Below the pieces are notes generated by a model. The model saw only the letters and a program-made list of their open reading frames with translations, ran no database searches and was not told the origin of the DNA. 64,000 nt of DNA from AP-15 sp963703665 (GTDB lineage Bacteria; Pseudomonadota; Alphaproteobacteria; ATCC43930; CGMCC-115725). The translations under genes and the position numbers were made by a program. Below are positions 37,716 through 48,820 of this stretch, piece by piece (the first letter of the stretch is position 1; the number at the start of each line of letters is the position of its first letter). Where the stretch lies: the NCBI GenBank assembly GCA_963703665.1, contig CAVPFB010000003.1, forward strand, positions 248,001 through 312,000, read 5' to 3'.

Positions 37716-38993
37716 TCACCGGCGGAGCACACCCACGAGCTCGAGGTGCGGCGACCAGGCGAACTGATCGACCGCCGCCACCCGTTCGAGACGAAAGCCA
37801 CCCTCGATCAGCCGCGCAGCGTCGCGCGCGAAGGTGGCGGGGTTGCACGAGACGGCGACGATCGTGTCGAGCCGCGAGGCAGCGAGGGCGGCGGCCTGCC
37901 GGATGGCGCCGGCGCGCGGTGGGTCGAGCACCGCGGCGGCGTAGCCGGCCAACGCCTCGGGCAGCAGCGGGTTGCGCGCCAGGTCGCGGCGCTCGACGGT
38001 GACCCCCGGCACCATGCGCGCGGCATCGGCTAGGGCCGTGACGGCGCGCGCGTCGCCCTCGACCGCGTGCACCAGCCCGCCCCGGCGAAGCGCGAAAGCG
38101 AAGGCGCCGAGCCCGGCATAGAGATCGAGCACCGGCCGGAGCGGACCGATGCCGGCCGCGACCTCGTCGACGAGGATGCGCTCGGCCGCCTCGCTCGCCT
38201 GCACAAAGGCGCCGGCCGGAAACGGCACCGCGGTGCCGGACAGCATCACCCGCGGCGGGCGGCGCTCGACGACGAGGCTTTCCTCCTCGCTCGACCGCCA
38301 GACGATGCGGGCGAGATCGCAAATTCCGGCGAGTTCCGCCAATGCCTCCAGCGCTGCGAGCGCCGGGGGATCGCCGGCCTCGATCAACACATCGATGCCG
38401 CTGTCGGTGCGGGTCACGGTCGCTTCGGCCATGCCCCCCGGAGGCAGCAGATCGGGGACGAGCCGACGCAGCGGGGCGAGCAGCGCGAGCAGCGGCGGTT
38501 CGAGCACCAGGCATTCGCGCAAATCGACGAGGTCGTGGCTAAACCGCTGGCGAAACCCGACGCGCGCCGGCTGCCGCCGATCGCGCGGCCGGGCGAGACC
38601 GAGCCGCGCCCGCCGCCGCGCCGGCGGCACCGTGCGCAGCGGTGCGACGACGCCCGGATCGATCCCCGCCCGCCCCAGAGCCTGGCGCAGCCCGTCGAGC
38701 TTGACCGCCCGATAGAGATCGGCATCGAGGTGCTGCAAGGCGCATCCGCCGCATCTGCCGAAGTGTCGGCACGGCGGCGCAGCGCGGCCGGGACCCGGAT
38801 CGACCAGCTCGACGGCCAGCGCCTCGAAGCCGCCGCCGCGGCGGGCGCCGAGCCGGGCGCGGACCCGGTCGCCTGGCGCGGTGAACGGCACATAGACCAG
38901 CACGCCGCGCCGGCGCGCGACGCCGTCACCGGCGGCGCCGATCCGCTCGATCGTCAGCTCGACGAGCTCGCGGTCAGGCGCCGGCGCCGGCAT
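37716..38993 (-). CDS. TrmA/RlmD-type RNA (uracil-5) methyltransferase
   Basis: 425 residues from the ATG at 38993. A TRAM-like N-terminal domain is followed by a 4Fe-4S ligand cluster (CRHFGRCGGC), the SAM site VLDLYAGLGAFAF and the catalytic cysteine motif VAVSCNPATFARD. This is the class that makes 5-methyluridine in 23S rRNA (RlmD/RlmC) or tRNA (TrmA); the FeS ligands favour an RlmD-like member. It is preceded by a divergent short frame. Confidence 0.88.
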   Translation of the reverse strand: MPAPAPDRELVELTIERIGAAGDGVARRRGVLVYVPFTAPGDRVRARLGARRGGGFEALAVELVDPGPGRAAPPCRHFGRCGGCALQHLDADLYRAVKLDGLRQALGRAGIDPGVVAPLRTVPPARRRARLGLARPRDRRQPARVGFRQRFSHDLVDLRECLVLEPPLLALLAPLRRLVPDLLPPGGMAEATVTRTDSGIDVLIEAGDPPALAALEALAELAGICDLARIVWRSSEEESLVVERRPPRVMLSGTAVPFPAGAFVQASEAAERILVDEVAAGIGPLRPVLDLYAGLGAFAFALRRGGLVHAVEGDARAVTALADAARMVPGVTVERRDLARNPLLPEALAGYAAAVLDPPRAGAIRQAAALAASRLDTIVAVSCNPATFARDAARLIEGGFRLERVAAVDQFAWSPHLELVGVLRR

Positions 38994-39066
38994 GGCTCTT
39001 TGCCCCTCTCGGGGCGCGCTCGCGAGCGGTGGGGAGGAATGGCGCACGCGACCCCATATAATCGGA

Positions 39067-39207
39067 ATGTCGACGATGCCGGAGCGATCCGTCACCGTCA
39101 CGGGGGTACCGGGGCTTACGATGTATCAATGGGTCTATTGGAGCGGGATAACCCTGCTCGTCGCGTGGACTGCATTCTCGGCCTATAGCGCGCTCAGCGG
39201 AATGTAG
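39067..39207 (+). CDS. Possible tiny membrane protein
   Basis: 46 residues from an ATG at 39067, with one hydrophobic helix (WVYWSGITLLVAWTAFSAY). It lies between divergent genes. No family is recognised and coding support is thin. Confidence 0.25.
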   Translation: MSTMPERSVTVTGVPGLTMYQWVYWSGITLLVAWTAFSAYSALSGM

Positions 39208-39423
39208 CCATCGCCTTTTTCTGAAGGCGACGAGGCGACATAGACCGGCTGCGCCGCCGGACGGGCGAGCCGATCGGAGAATGCGGCAACCGAGTCGCCG
39301 GCGGCGCGCACACCCATGATCGCGGCAAGCTCTCTCGCTCCGGCTCGGGTCAAAAGCCCTGCCGTCGCGAGCGCTCCGGGCCTATGATCAGGCTCGGACA
39401 GAGCAGCGGGCGGGTGGATTCTG

Positions 39424-40917
<1,494 letters not shown>

Positions 40918-40930
40918 GGCGCTCGTGCGC

Positions 40931-40952
40931 GCCCCGCCGAACTCGGCGGGGC
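40931..40952. terminator. Stem-loop, possible bidirectional terminator
   Basis: A perfect nine-base stem GCCCCGCCG and CGGCGGGGC around an AACT loop lies between the stops of mmsA (40917) and the minus-strand adhesin remnant (40968). No T-run follows, so termination would be weak or factor-aided. Confidence 0.45.
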
Positions 40953-40967
40953 AATGCCCGGGCCGGC

Positions 40968-41604
40968 TCAGCTGACGAAGAACACGTCGCTGGCGCTCAG
41001 GGTCGGGTGGTTGGTCAGGGTGGCCACCAGCTCGCGCGAGCTGCCGGCGGTGTTGCGTGTGCGTCGAAATAGAAGGCGCCGGTCGCTGTGTCATAGGCAA
41101 AGCGTTCGCCCTGGTTGCCGAAGCTACCGGTCGCGTTCGCCGTGAACAGGCCAAGATCGCGCTGAGCAACGCCGGGTTCGGCCTCGGCCTCACCGGCGCC
41201 AGCAGCACGGCGCACGCGGCGCCGGAGGCGGCGTGGTTGGCGGAACCGCGAAGGTTGCTCACCGAAGTCGGATAGACGACTTCCTTCGCCCCGGCTTCGG
41301 TTCCGTTTGTACTCCAAAGGCCGATGTTTCCCAGGTTGTCTGTTCCGCTGAATACGACCTCGTTGTCGATGACGACTCCTGAAAAACTAACTTCATCAAA
41401 AACTCCAGGGAAATAAAAGCTGGAAGATGTTATTTCACTGGTACCTGCGGACGTGCCATCGGTAACCCACAATCCGAGTTTATGAGAAGTATCCTCCGCC
41501 TCGAACAGAACTTTATTGCCCAAAGCGACGAACTCCCCAAGAGCCTGCCCCTGCCAAGATAATTCATGCGTCGTCAACGAGCTTGCCGCGACCCTGCCGC
41601 GCAT
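40968..41604 (-). pseudogene. Remnant of a repeat-rich secreted protein (ELXXDGT/RTX type)
   Basis: Reads LGLWVTDGTSAGTSEITSSS then GLWSTNGTEAGAKEVVY, a repeating W-TDGT-AGT unit seen in large secreted proteins. After at least two frameshifts a C-terminal stretch follows, GERFAYDTATGAFYFDA and then ELVATLTNHPTLSASDVFFV before the stop at 40968. This tail resembles the RTX-type secreted protein ending of Rhodospirillales. The N-terminus is lost at about 41575, where unrelated plus-strand coding takes over. Confidence 0.6.
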
Positions 41605-42086
41605 TTTGAACAGCCCGCTCGGCTATCCCGAGACCCTGGCCGAGCTGTGGATGGGCGATCGCCGGGACGGGCGGACGAGTGGCGCGACGATTATCTCGAA
41701 CGGGTGCGCCGGCTCGGCATTCTGGTGCCGGAGGCCGCGTGGTTCACCGACAAGATGCCGCTCAACGAAACCATCTCGGCCTGATCGGGTTGGTCTTTCC
41801 GCAGGCGCCGCTGTTGAATCTGGGTCCGGAGATCCGCGATTTCGGCGACACGATGGCGATCGTCGAATGCCTCGAGCTGGTGGTCGCGGTCGACACCGCG
41901 ATCGCGCACCTCGCGGGCGCCATGGGCAAGCCGGTGTGGATCATGCTGCCCTTCGCGCCGGACTGGCGCTGGCTGCTCGACCGGGCCGACAGCCCGTGGT
42001 ACCCGAGCGCGCGGCTGTTCCGCCAATCGGCCGAGCGCCGCTGGAAGCCGGTGATCGCGCAGATCGCCGCCGCGCTGGTCAAGTGA
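41576..42086 (+). pseudogene. Chimeric fragment: sulfotransferase C-terminus joined to GT41-like C-terminus
   Basis: The first part reads VNELAATLPRILNSPLGYPE, then after a frameshift DDYLERVRRLG and FTDKMPLNET, then HLGLIGLVFPQAP, all typical of TPR-type sulfotransferases. From LNLGPEIRDFGDT onward it switches to the end of a TPR-linked glycosyltransferase: DLVVAVDTAIAHLAGAMGK is expected there, and WRWLLDRADSPWYPSARLFR follows. No start or N-terminus is present. The end at 42086 overlaps the minus-strand adhesin remnant's stop at 42079. Recombination between two TPR protein genes could make such a join. Confidence 0.55.
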
Positions 42087-43710
42087 CGAACAGCAGGTGT
42101 GAGATCTGCGAGGTACTCAAGGTCGGGTCGCCGGTCAGATGCGTCACCAGCGCTCGCCGGCGGTGGTGCCGCTGGCCGAGTAGTAGAGGTTGCCGTTGGT
42201 CGTGCCATAGACGAAGCGCTCGGCGCCATTGGTAAAGCTGCCGGCGCTGTCCTGAACAAACAGGCCGCCGAGCGGCTGGGGCGTCGTGGTCGCGCCGGGC
42301 AGGACAAAGCCCGAGCCGCTGACGAACTCCATCTCGTTGATCGCCGACGCGGTGAAATCGGCGATCGTGTTGCTGCCGGGCGCGGAAAAGACGAACACTT
42401 TCGCGCCGGCCCCGCCGGTCATCGTGGTGTCGCCGCCGGCGGAGAACACATCGTTGCCGGCATAGACGATGATTCGATCGGGAGCGGCCACGCCCGTGGC
42501 GCTGACCGTGTTGCCGTTGTTGCCGTCGGAGACGGTGATCGTCGAGCCGGCGACTCGGCGAAATTGGCGCTGGTCAAGGTCAGCGTGTTGGCCGCGCCGT
42601 CGGCCAGCACATAGCTCTCGACCCCGCTGACCCCGTTGGCATCGACCGTGCCCGGCGCGGTCATCAGCAATTCGTTGTTGCCGCCGCCGCCGCTGACGGT
42701 GTCGGTCTTGGTCAGGTTCGCCGCGGTGAACACGAAGATATCCTTGCCGGCGCCGCCCTTCAGCACATCGGCTCCGGCAGCGCCGTAAATGTCGAGATTG
42801 TCGGTGACGCCGGTCAACGCCGAGCCGTTGACGGTATTGCCGCCGGTGCCGCCGTAAACCCGATCGTGCCGCCCAGAAGCCCGGTGAAGTTGGCATTGGT
42901 CAGGGTCAGGCTGTTCGCCCCGCCATTGGCCAGCCGATAGATCTGGACCGCGGTAACCCCCCCCGGCGGCGACCGTACCCGGAGTGGTCAGGTCGAGCTC
43001 GTTGTTGATATCCGCTGCCGGTGATCTTGTCGGCCGCAGTCAGCGCCGCCGTGGAGAACACAAAATGGGCGTTGCCGTCGGCGCTGCGGTGCCGGTGGCG
43101 GCGAACTCGATCTCCCCCCGGCCGCCGCCCTCGACCAAGCCCTTGAACACCGCCCCTTTTTCGACCACCAGCAATTTGCTGCCGACGTTGCTGCCCATTT
43201 GCACCGCGACCGCGCCGGCACCGGTCGAGGTGTTGGCGACAGTGCCGAAATTGATCAGTGTGGTGTCGCCTTCGTGGTGGACCCCACCTTAAAAGCCGAC
43301 CAAGCCCTAGACGACGCCGCTGTTCCTGACGCTGCCGCCGGCCTGGCCGAGCGCGATCCCGGCGCCCCCGCCGGCGATCGTGCCGCCGGCGTTGTTGGTG
43401 ACACTGCCGCCGCCGCGCAAGTAGATGCCGTCAACGGCGCCGGTGGTCTCGATCAAACCGGAATTCGCGACGTTGACCGCGACGCCGCGGTTGTAGACGC
43501 CATCCAGGTGACCGGCGATCAGGCCGCCAGCCTGGTTTCGATGGCGCCGCGATTGTCGACGGTCCAGGCAAAGTGGCATTGCCGAAAATGCCCTGGCCGC
43601 TGGCGTTGGTGATTTTCCCGGTCACCGTCGCCGTGCGCTGCGTCGCCGGATTGGTCAGAGCGATCAGCGTCGTGTGAAGTGCCGCTGTAGATGGTGCCGG
43701 CCGTCATCAT
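42079..43710 (-). pseudogene. Decayed adhesin/autotransporter-like repeat protein
   Basis: Starts near 43710 with MMTAGTIYSGTS and continues in several frames: ALTNPATQRTATVTGKITN, then GVYNRGVAVNVANSGLIETT and IYLRGGGSVTNNAGGTIAGG, then VAVQMGSNVGSKLLVVEKGA, and near the end GKDIFVFTAANLTKTDTV and IADFTASAINEMEFVSGSG. The ending LVTHLTGDPTLSTSQISHLLF resembles the neighbour's tail. At least five frameshifts are needed. Repeats of a beta-helix or RTX adhesin are the likely source; the gene cannot be translated as it stands. Confidence 0.6.
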
Positions 43711-43950
43711 CTCGCTAATGTTCTGTGCCGACCGCGCCGGGTCTTTGCTAATTATTATTAACTATTGTCGCAGTCTAGCCGTGGCGGCGGTGCTTGTCGA
43801 AGGAGAATCGGCGCACCTTTCGGTCGAACCGGCGCTTATCGGTCACGACCGGGCCCGGCCACGGCTCGCCGGTCTGAAAGCGGCCGAGCCGACTGGGAGG
43901 GAGGGCGGGGTCATCGGCGCGAACCGGCCCGCGCCGATGACCCCAGATGC

Positions 43951-44739
43951 TCAATTTCGGTAGCCGGGGTCGAGGCGGTCGGCAAGGCGCAGCAGCGCCG
44001 GCCATTCGCGCTGACCGCCGAGCCGCGGCGTGTTGACGAAATTGGCAAACTGGGCGGCCTGGCGCTCGCAGGTCTCGGGCGACGGCATCACCATCTTGGC
44101 GCCGGCGGCGACCGCGGCCATGATCTTCAGCTGCGCCTCGGCCGAGCGCTCGAAATGATAGGTCATCGAAAACGCCTCGGCGACGTTGCGGCCGGTCGCC
44201 AGGAGGCCGTGATTGCGCAGCACCAGAACCGGATGGTTGCCGATGCTCTGCTGCAGCCGCTCGCGCTCGTCGAGGTCGAGCGAGACGCCCTCGTAATCAT
44301 GGTAGCCGAGCCGGTTGTAGAACCGCATCGCCCATTGGCAGAGCGGCAGCAGCCCCTCCTCCAGGGCGCCGACCGCGATGTCGGCCTCGGTATGGGTGTG
44401 GATCACGCACTCGACATCCGGCCGGCCGAGTAAATCGGCGCTGTGGATCACGTAGCCGGCGCGATTGGCCTCGTATTCGGAGGGTTCGACAGATTGCCGT
44501 CGAGATCCGATCTTTAGAAGGTTCGAGGCGGTGATCTCATCGAACATCAGCCCCAACGGGTTGATCAGGAAATGGTCGGGCTCGCCCGGCACCCGCGCCG
44601 AATTGTGGGTCAGGATCAGATCGTCCCAACCGAAATGGCGGATCAGCCGATAGCAGGCGGCAAGATCGACCCGCACCTTCCATTCCTCCGGGCTGATATG
44701 CGTCGGACGGTGTGTGACGTTGGTTTCAAGCGTGTCCAT
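43951..44739 (-). CDS. Class II aldolase/adducin family protein
   Basis: 262 residues from the ATG at 44739, behind GGAGGA; the frame runs open to 45075. Zinc-binding histidines H114 and H116 in CVIHTHTEAD, a later NHGLLATG segment and the THNSARVPGEPDHFLINPLG substrate region fit class II aldolase/adducin enzymes (fuculose-phosphate aldolase, ribulose-phosphate 4-epimerase relatives). Substrate unknown; likely a decarboxylase, aldolase or epimerase. Confidence 0.87.
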   Translation of the reverse strand: MDTLETNVTHRPTHISPEEWKVRVDLAACYRLIRHFGWDDLILTHNSARVPGEPDHFLINPLGLMFDEITASNLLKIGSRRQSVEPSEYEANRAGYVIHSADLLGRPDVECVIHTHTEADIAVGALEEGLLPLCQWAMRFYNRLGYHDYEGVSLDLDERERLQQSIGNHPVLVLRNHGLLATGRNVAEAFSMTYHFERSAEAQLKIMAAVAAGAKMVMPSPETCERQAAQFANFVNTPRLGGQREWPALLRLADRLDPGYRN

Positions 44740-45067
44740 GTGTCCTCCAGTTCTGGAACGATGGGCTAAACGTAGCGAAATACGCCGCAGAGCGCGCATA
44801 CAATTTTTGACCGGTTCCGCTGCGCTCAGCCCCGCCCAGGGGCTGGGCGCGCTTCCCCCGGGTCGAATGAGCGGGCGATGAGGTCCAAGGAACTGGGCTT
44901 TCACGACATTTGGTAGTGATGTGAGGCGAGGAACGGCAAGATGTTGATGTCCGATTCTTGTAAACTGAGCCGATCCCACTATGTCCGCGCCTTGAGGCCA
45001 GCGCGCATAGAGGAGTACCCCTACTTGGTGGGGCCTCGCCCGCTGAGCGCGAGTCAGGGGATAAGCC
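44740..45067. other. Intergenic stretch, no gene seen
   Basis: 328 bases of lower GC before the DUF4238 pseudogene. The class II aldolase promoter would lie here, but none is clear. Confidence 0.4.
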
Positions 45068-45989
45068 GTGAGCAACGACCACTACGTTCCGCAGTTCTAC
45101 CTTCGGAATTTCTCGTCGGACCGATCGGATACGAGGCCTGACCGGTTGGGCAGCGGAGCATCCGCCTGATCAATGATTGCCCGGCGGAAATTTGTACCGC
45201 ACGCCAGCATCACGGGTGAATGCAAGAAGGCCGGCTTCCACAACTGTAAGATCGGGGTGGAAGCGGCGCTGTCCAACTTGAGACGTTGGCGGCATCGGCC
45301 ATCAGGAATGTGATTGACTCCAGTATCCCTCCATCACCGCGGGGTCAGGACCATGAGGTGTTGGCTGTATTTATTGCTATCCAACGCTCGCGGACCCTCC
45401 GAGCCGCCGAGGTCGCGGACAAAATGGCGGATCGCATGTTCAAGGTCGCCTATGATACAGACCCCAGGTTGGACGGGATCGAATTATCCAATTTCGTGAT
45501 CAGAAGCGACTATCCGGTAGCCATCCCGTTGAAGGTGGCCGCTCAATACGCACCGATCGTCCTGCAGCTTGGCATGCACGTGTTCGTCAACGAAACACGG
45601 GAGGATTTTATCACGTGTGACAATCCTGTTGCAGCGCATAACCAATATTGCGAAGGCATTGACCATGTCGAGTTCTGGGGTGGAATTGCTCCGGTATTCA
45701 AATACTTGTGCCGATCACCCGCAGCATCTCGTCTTGGTATACGATGCTGAGGTGTATGCCGTTGGCGACAAGCATGGGGCTCGCGCCTCTCGAATAACCA
45801 GCATCAAAGACATCAGAACCCTCAACGCACTTCATTTGTCCGCGCGTGAGAACATCTACTCAGCAAATGGGCGATAGTAAATTCAGCTTCTCGTCCAGGT
45901 TCAGCGGCTCGCTCCTCGGCTCCGACGCAAGAGACAGATTACGGTCCGAAGCAAGCCTGTCCCGAATGGCGAGGGAACAAGTGAGCTGA
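45068..45989 (+). pseudogene. DUF4238 family protein, broken by several frameshifts
   Basis: A GTG at 45068 with AGGGGATA upstream starts SNDHYVPQFYLRNFSSDRSD, the DUF4238 opening. The reading then jumps frames: GQRSIRLINDCPAEI, ASITGECKKAGFHNCKIG, ETLAASAIRNVIDSS through FITCDNPVAAHNQYC, then QHLVLVYDAEVYAVGDKHGA and DIRTLNALHLSARENIY. At least four shifts occur in 900 bases, and GC is visibly lower than around it, so foreign origin is likely. DUF4238 proteins have no proven role, though some lie in defence islands. A second frame may run to 45989. Confidence 0.6.
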
Positions 45990-46215
45990 TCCATCAGTTC
46001 GAGCGCCTGCTCCCAACTCAACTGTCGTTGACCAGCATCAGGATCAGCGCAATGCGAGCAAGGGTGCCGTAGATAGGCGAGCGAACATGGTCCGAGCGCC
46101 AGCCCGGACGGCTACCCAACACTTCACGCTCCTGCTTCCACCCCTCAGCTGTATCGAGCAGATCGATTTTACTCGGACTAGGCGCTCTCCTGACGCCGTA
46201 GGAAACACCGAGCCA

Positions 46216-46608
46216 TTACGCCGGGGTGAACATCGGCACCGGCGGGCCGCCGTCGCTGGGCTTGAAGACGAGGCGCACGGGCTGGCCGATGCGGATTTGG
46301 TCGAGGTCACAATCGACGATGTTGGTCATCATTGTCGGCCCCTCGGCCAGGGTCACATAGGCGATCGCATAGGGGATCGGGGCGCGGCGCATGACGCTGT
46401 AGGTGTAGATCGTGCCGTTGCCCGAGACCTGCTGCAATTCGGTCTTGTTGCTGAAGCAGAAAGGGCAAAACGTGCGCGGGTAATAATGCGTCTTGCCGCA
46501 GGCGTTGCATTTGCCGACCATCAGCTTGCCTTCCGCTGCGGCGTCCCAGAACGCCTTCGTTTCGAGATTGGGCACCGGCGCCTGGATTTTGCGCTGCTGG
46601 CTCTGCAT
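46216..46608 (-). CDS. Zn-ribbon OB-fold protein (DUF35), thiolase partner
   Basis: 130 residues. Four cysteines, C34, C37, C48 and C51, form a rubredoxin-like zinc ribbon (CNACGK and CPFCF), followed by an OB-fold with GNGTIYTYSVMRRAP. Such proteins bind next to thiolase-like enzymes and are nearly always encoded beside one, as here, six bases downstream of the thiolase. Likely a subunit aiding acyl-CoA channelling. Confidence 0.88.
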   Translation of the reverse strand: MQSQQRKIQAPVPNLETKAFWDAAAEGKLMVGKCNACGKTHYYPRTFCPFCFSNKTELQQVSGNGTIYTYSVMRRAPIPYAIAYVTLAEGPTMMTNIVDCDLDQIRIGQPVRLVFKPSDGGPPVPMFTPA

Positions 46609-46614
46609 GACGCG

Positions 46615-47789
46615 TCACTCCCGCTCCATGATCACGGTCGCGGCTCCGTGGCGGGTCCCGAGCGAGCCGCCGGTGCCGTGCGCCAGCGCGAGGTCGCAGT
46701 TCGGCACCTGCACCTTCGGGTGCGCCTCGCCGCGCAACTGGCGCACCGCCTCGACCACCTTGGTCAGCCCGCCGCGATTGGACGGGTGGTTGTTGCACAA
46801 CCCGCCGCCATCGGTGTTGAACGGCAGTTTGCCGGTGCCCGAGATCAGATTGCCGTCGGACGACGAACCGGCCGCCCTGGCCTTTCTCGCAAAAGCCCAG
46901 ATCCTCGATCTGCATCACGACGGTGATCGTAAAGCTGTCGTAGATCGAGGCGTATTTGATGTCGGCGGGCTTGACCCCGGCTTCGGCAAAGGCCGCCGGC
47001 CCCGACCACACCGCCCCCGAATAGGTCAGGTCGATCTCTCCGCCCATCTGGTGCTTGGGCGCCTCGCCGGCGCCGATGATCCGGACCAACGGCCGCTTCA
47101 GGCTCCTCGCCACCTCGGGGCCGGCGACGATGATGGCGCCGCCGCCGTCGCTGATCACGCAGCAATCGAGCCGGTGCAAGGGGTCGGCGATCATCGGCGA
47201 GTTGACCACGTCCTCGACGGTGACCACGTCGCGCAGCATCGCATGCGGGTTGTATTGCGCGTGGTGCGAGGCCGCGACCTTGACCCAGGCGAGCTGCTCG
47301 CTGGTGGTGCCGTACTGGTGCATGTGCCGCATCGCGCACATCGCGTACATGTTCGCGGTCGCCGGCGCGTAGGGGTTTTCGAACGCGGTCTCGGCCGACT
47401 GCACCGCCGCCGCGCGCGGCGCGGTGCCGGTCGCCACCCCTTCGGTGCGCGGCCGGCCGGCCAAGGTGATCAACGCGATCGAGCATTTGCCCGCCGCGAT
47501 CGCCTCGGCCGCGTGGCCGACCTGCAAGAGGTAGGACGAGCCGCCGGTGTCGGTCGAGTCCCAGTGGCGCAGATTCGAGCCCGAGATAGTCGATCATCGA
47601 CAGCGCGCCCAAGCCCGGCGTGTCGCCCGAAGCGCAGAAATAGCCGTCGATGTCGTCCTTCGTCAGCCCGGCATCGGCGAGCGCGCCCGCAGCACACTCG
47701 GCGTGCAGCTGGAACAGCGACTTGTCGTCGGCCTTGCGCGTCGGATGCTCGAAGACCCCGACGATATTGGCCTTGCCCTTGATGCTCAT
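46615..47789 (-). CDS. Thiolase (acetyl-CoA acyltransferase, SCP2-like), two frameshifts
   Basis: ATG at 47789 begins MSIKGKANIVGVFEHPTRKA; the frame holds to GLGALSMIDYLGL near 47575, then resumes in another frame with WDSTDTGGSSYLLQVGHAAE and AAGKCSIALITLAGRP, running to GFCEKGQGGRFV near 46860. A third frame finishes the enzyme: NLISGTGKLPFNTDGGGL, NHPSNRGGLTKVVEA, AHGTGGSLGTRHGAATVIME. The span, 1175 bases, is one short of 392 codons. Repaired, it is a complete thiolase, pairing with the DUF35 protein. Confidence 0.8.
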
Positions 47790-47943
47790 CGCCGGCTCTT
47801 CTCCCCTTTGAGGCGAACTGTCTGTCGCCGATGGGATACCGTTCGGCCGCCGCGGTCAATCCCGGATCGCGCCTGGCCGCAAAGGCGGTCCCAGCGTATC
47901 CTGGTCAAGTAGACCAAGACGGTGAGAACAGAGGGCGCAAGCA

Positions 47944-48157
47944 CGTGACCAACAGCGTAAATCTCTACGAGGCGAAGACGTATCTCTTGCACTCGTCGAG
48001 CGCTCCGCGCAGGGCGAGCAGAGCGTCATCGCCTAGGCCGGTGAGCCGAAGGCCACGCTGGTGCCGTTTCGCGGGGCCGAGTTCCCGCGCGAACCCGCCA
48101 ATCTGCTGGGGATTACCTTTATCGCCGACGATGTCGACGACCCCCCGCCGTCAGAAG
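47944..48157 (+). pseudogene. Phd/YefM-type antitoxin remnant
   Basis: GTG 47944 reads TNSVNLYEAKTYL, the Phd N-terminus; after a frameshift LALVERSAQGEQSVIA follows, then an in-frame TAG, then AGEPKATLVPFRGAEFPREP and GITFIADDVDDP. So both a shift and a stop codon interrupt it. No toxin gene follows; the next feature is a minus-strand gene starting at the far side. It is an orphan, dead antitoxin. Confidence 0.6.
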
Positions 48158-48181
48158 CCTGGCCGAGCTCGGCCGCTCCGC

Positions 48182-48718
48182 TTACGCGCGGGCGATCAGC
48201 CGGTTCCCGTCCCAGATGCCGAGGATGGCGCGGGCGTCGCGATACTCTGCCAGCAGATACGGATCGAGCTTGATCCGGTCCTGATAGAGCTCGCCGACGA
48301 CAAAGCTCACCTCTGGGAGGCGCCCCTGCAGCCGCAGGGCAGGTTCGCGGATCATTGCCGGCACCTCGTGCAGATCATCGATGCTCCGTTCGCGCCACCG
48401 GGCCGGACCCTTCACCGGCGCCAGCAGCGGCAGCAACCCCAGTGCGAACGCCGTGAGGGCGGCTGCAGACCCCCAGGAAACCCGGTTAGCCGCAAAGAGG
48501 GCGATAAACGCCACGACGCCGGCCATCAGCACCGCGACCTGCGCCAGTTCGGCCGCCCGCTGGTGCCGGTATGCCCAGCCGGCGGGGTGCCGCCGGACCT
48601 GCTCGGCCATGTGCCGAGCGAGCAAGCGAGGCTCGACCGGTTCGAGCCCGTCGGCCGACAGAGCGGAGTCCAAGACCTCTTGCGCCGAGAGTACGAGATT
48701 TGCACCGTCGAATGGCAT
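48182..48718 (-). CDS. Unknown membrane protein, two helices
   Basis: 178 residues. Two hydrophobic segments, AQVAVLMAGVVAFIALFA (about 60-77) and SAAALTAFALGLLPLLA (about 84-100), separate an acidic N-terminal half from a C-terminal half with a VGELYQDRIKLDPYLLAEYR segment. I do not recognise the family. It ends on the antitoxin remnant's side. No function can be given. Confidence 0.45.
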   Translation of the reverse strand: MPFDGANLVLSAQEVLDSALSADGLEPVEPRLLARHMAEQVRRHPAGWAYRHQRAAELAQVAVLMAGVVAFIALFAANRVSWGSAAALTAFALGLLPLLAPVKGPARWRERSIDDLHEVPAMIREPALRLQGRLPEVSFVVGELYQDRIKLDPYLLAEYRDARAILGIWDGNRLIARA

Positions 48719-48820
48719 TAGAGCACCTGCGATTGCGATTGTGGCGTATCGACAACGCCGCCGGCCGCAAACCGTGCCATCGCCCGACTTTCTGCGACTG
48801 GTAAGGGCGCGAGGCTGACG

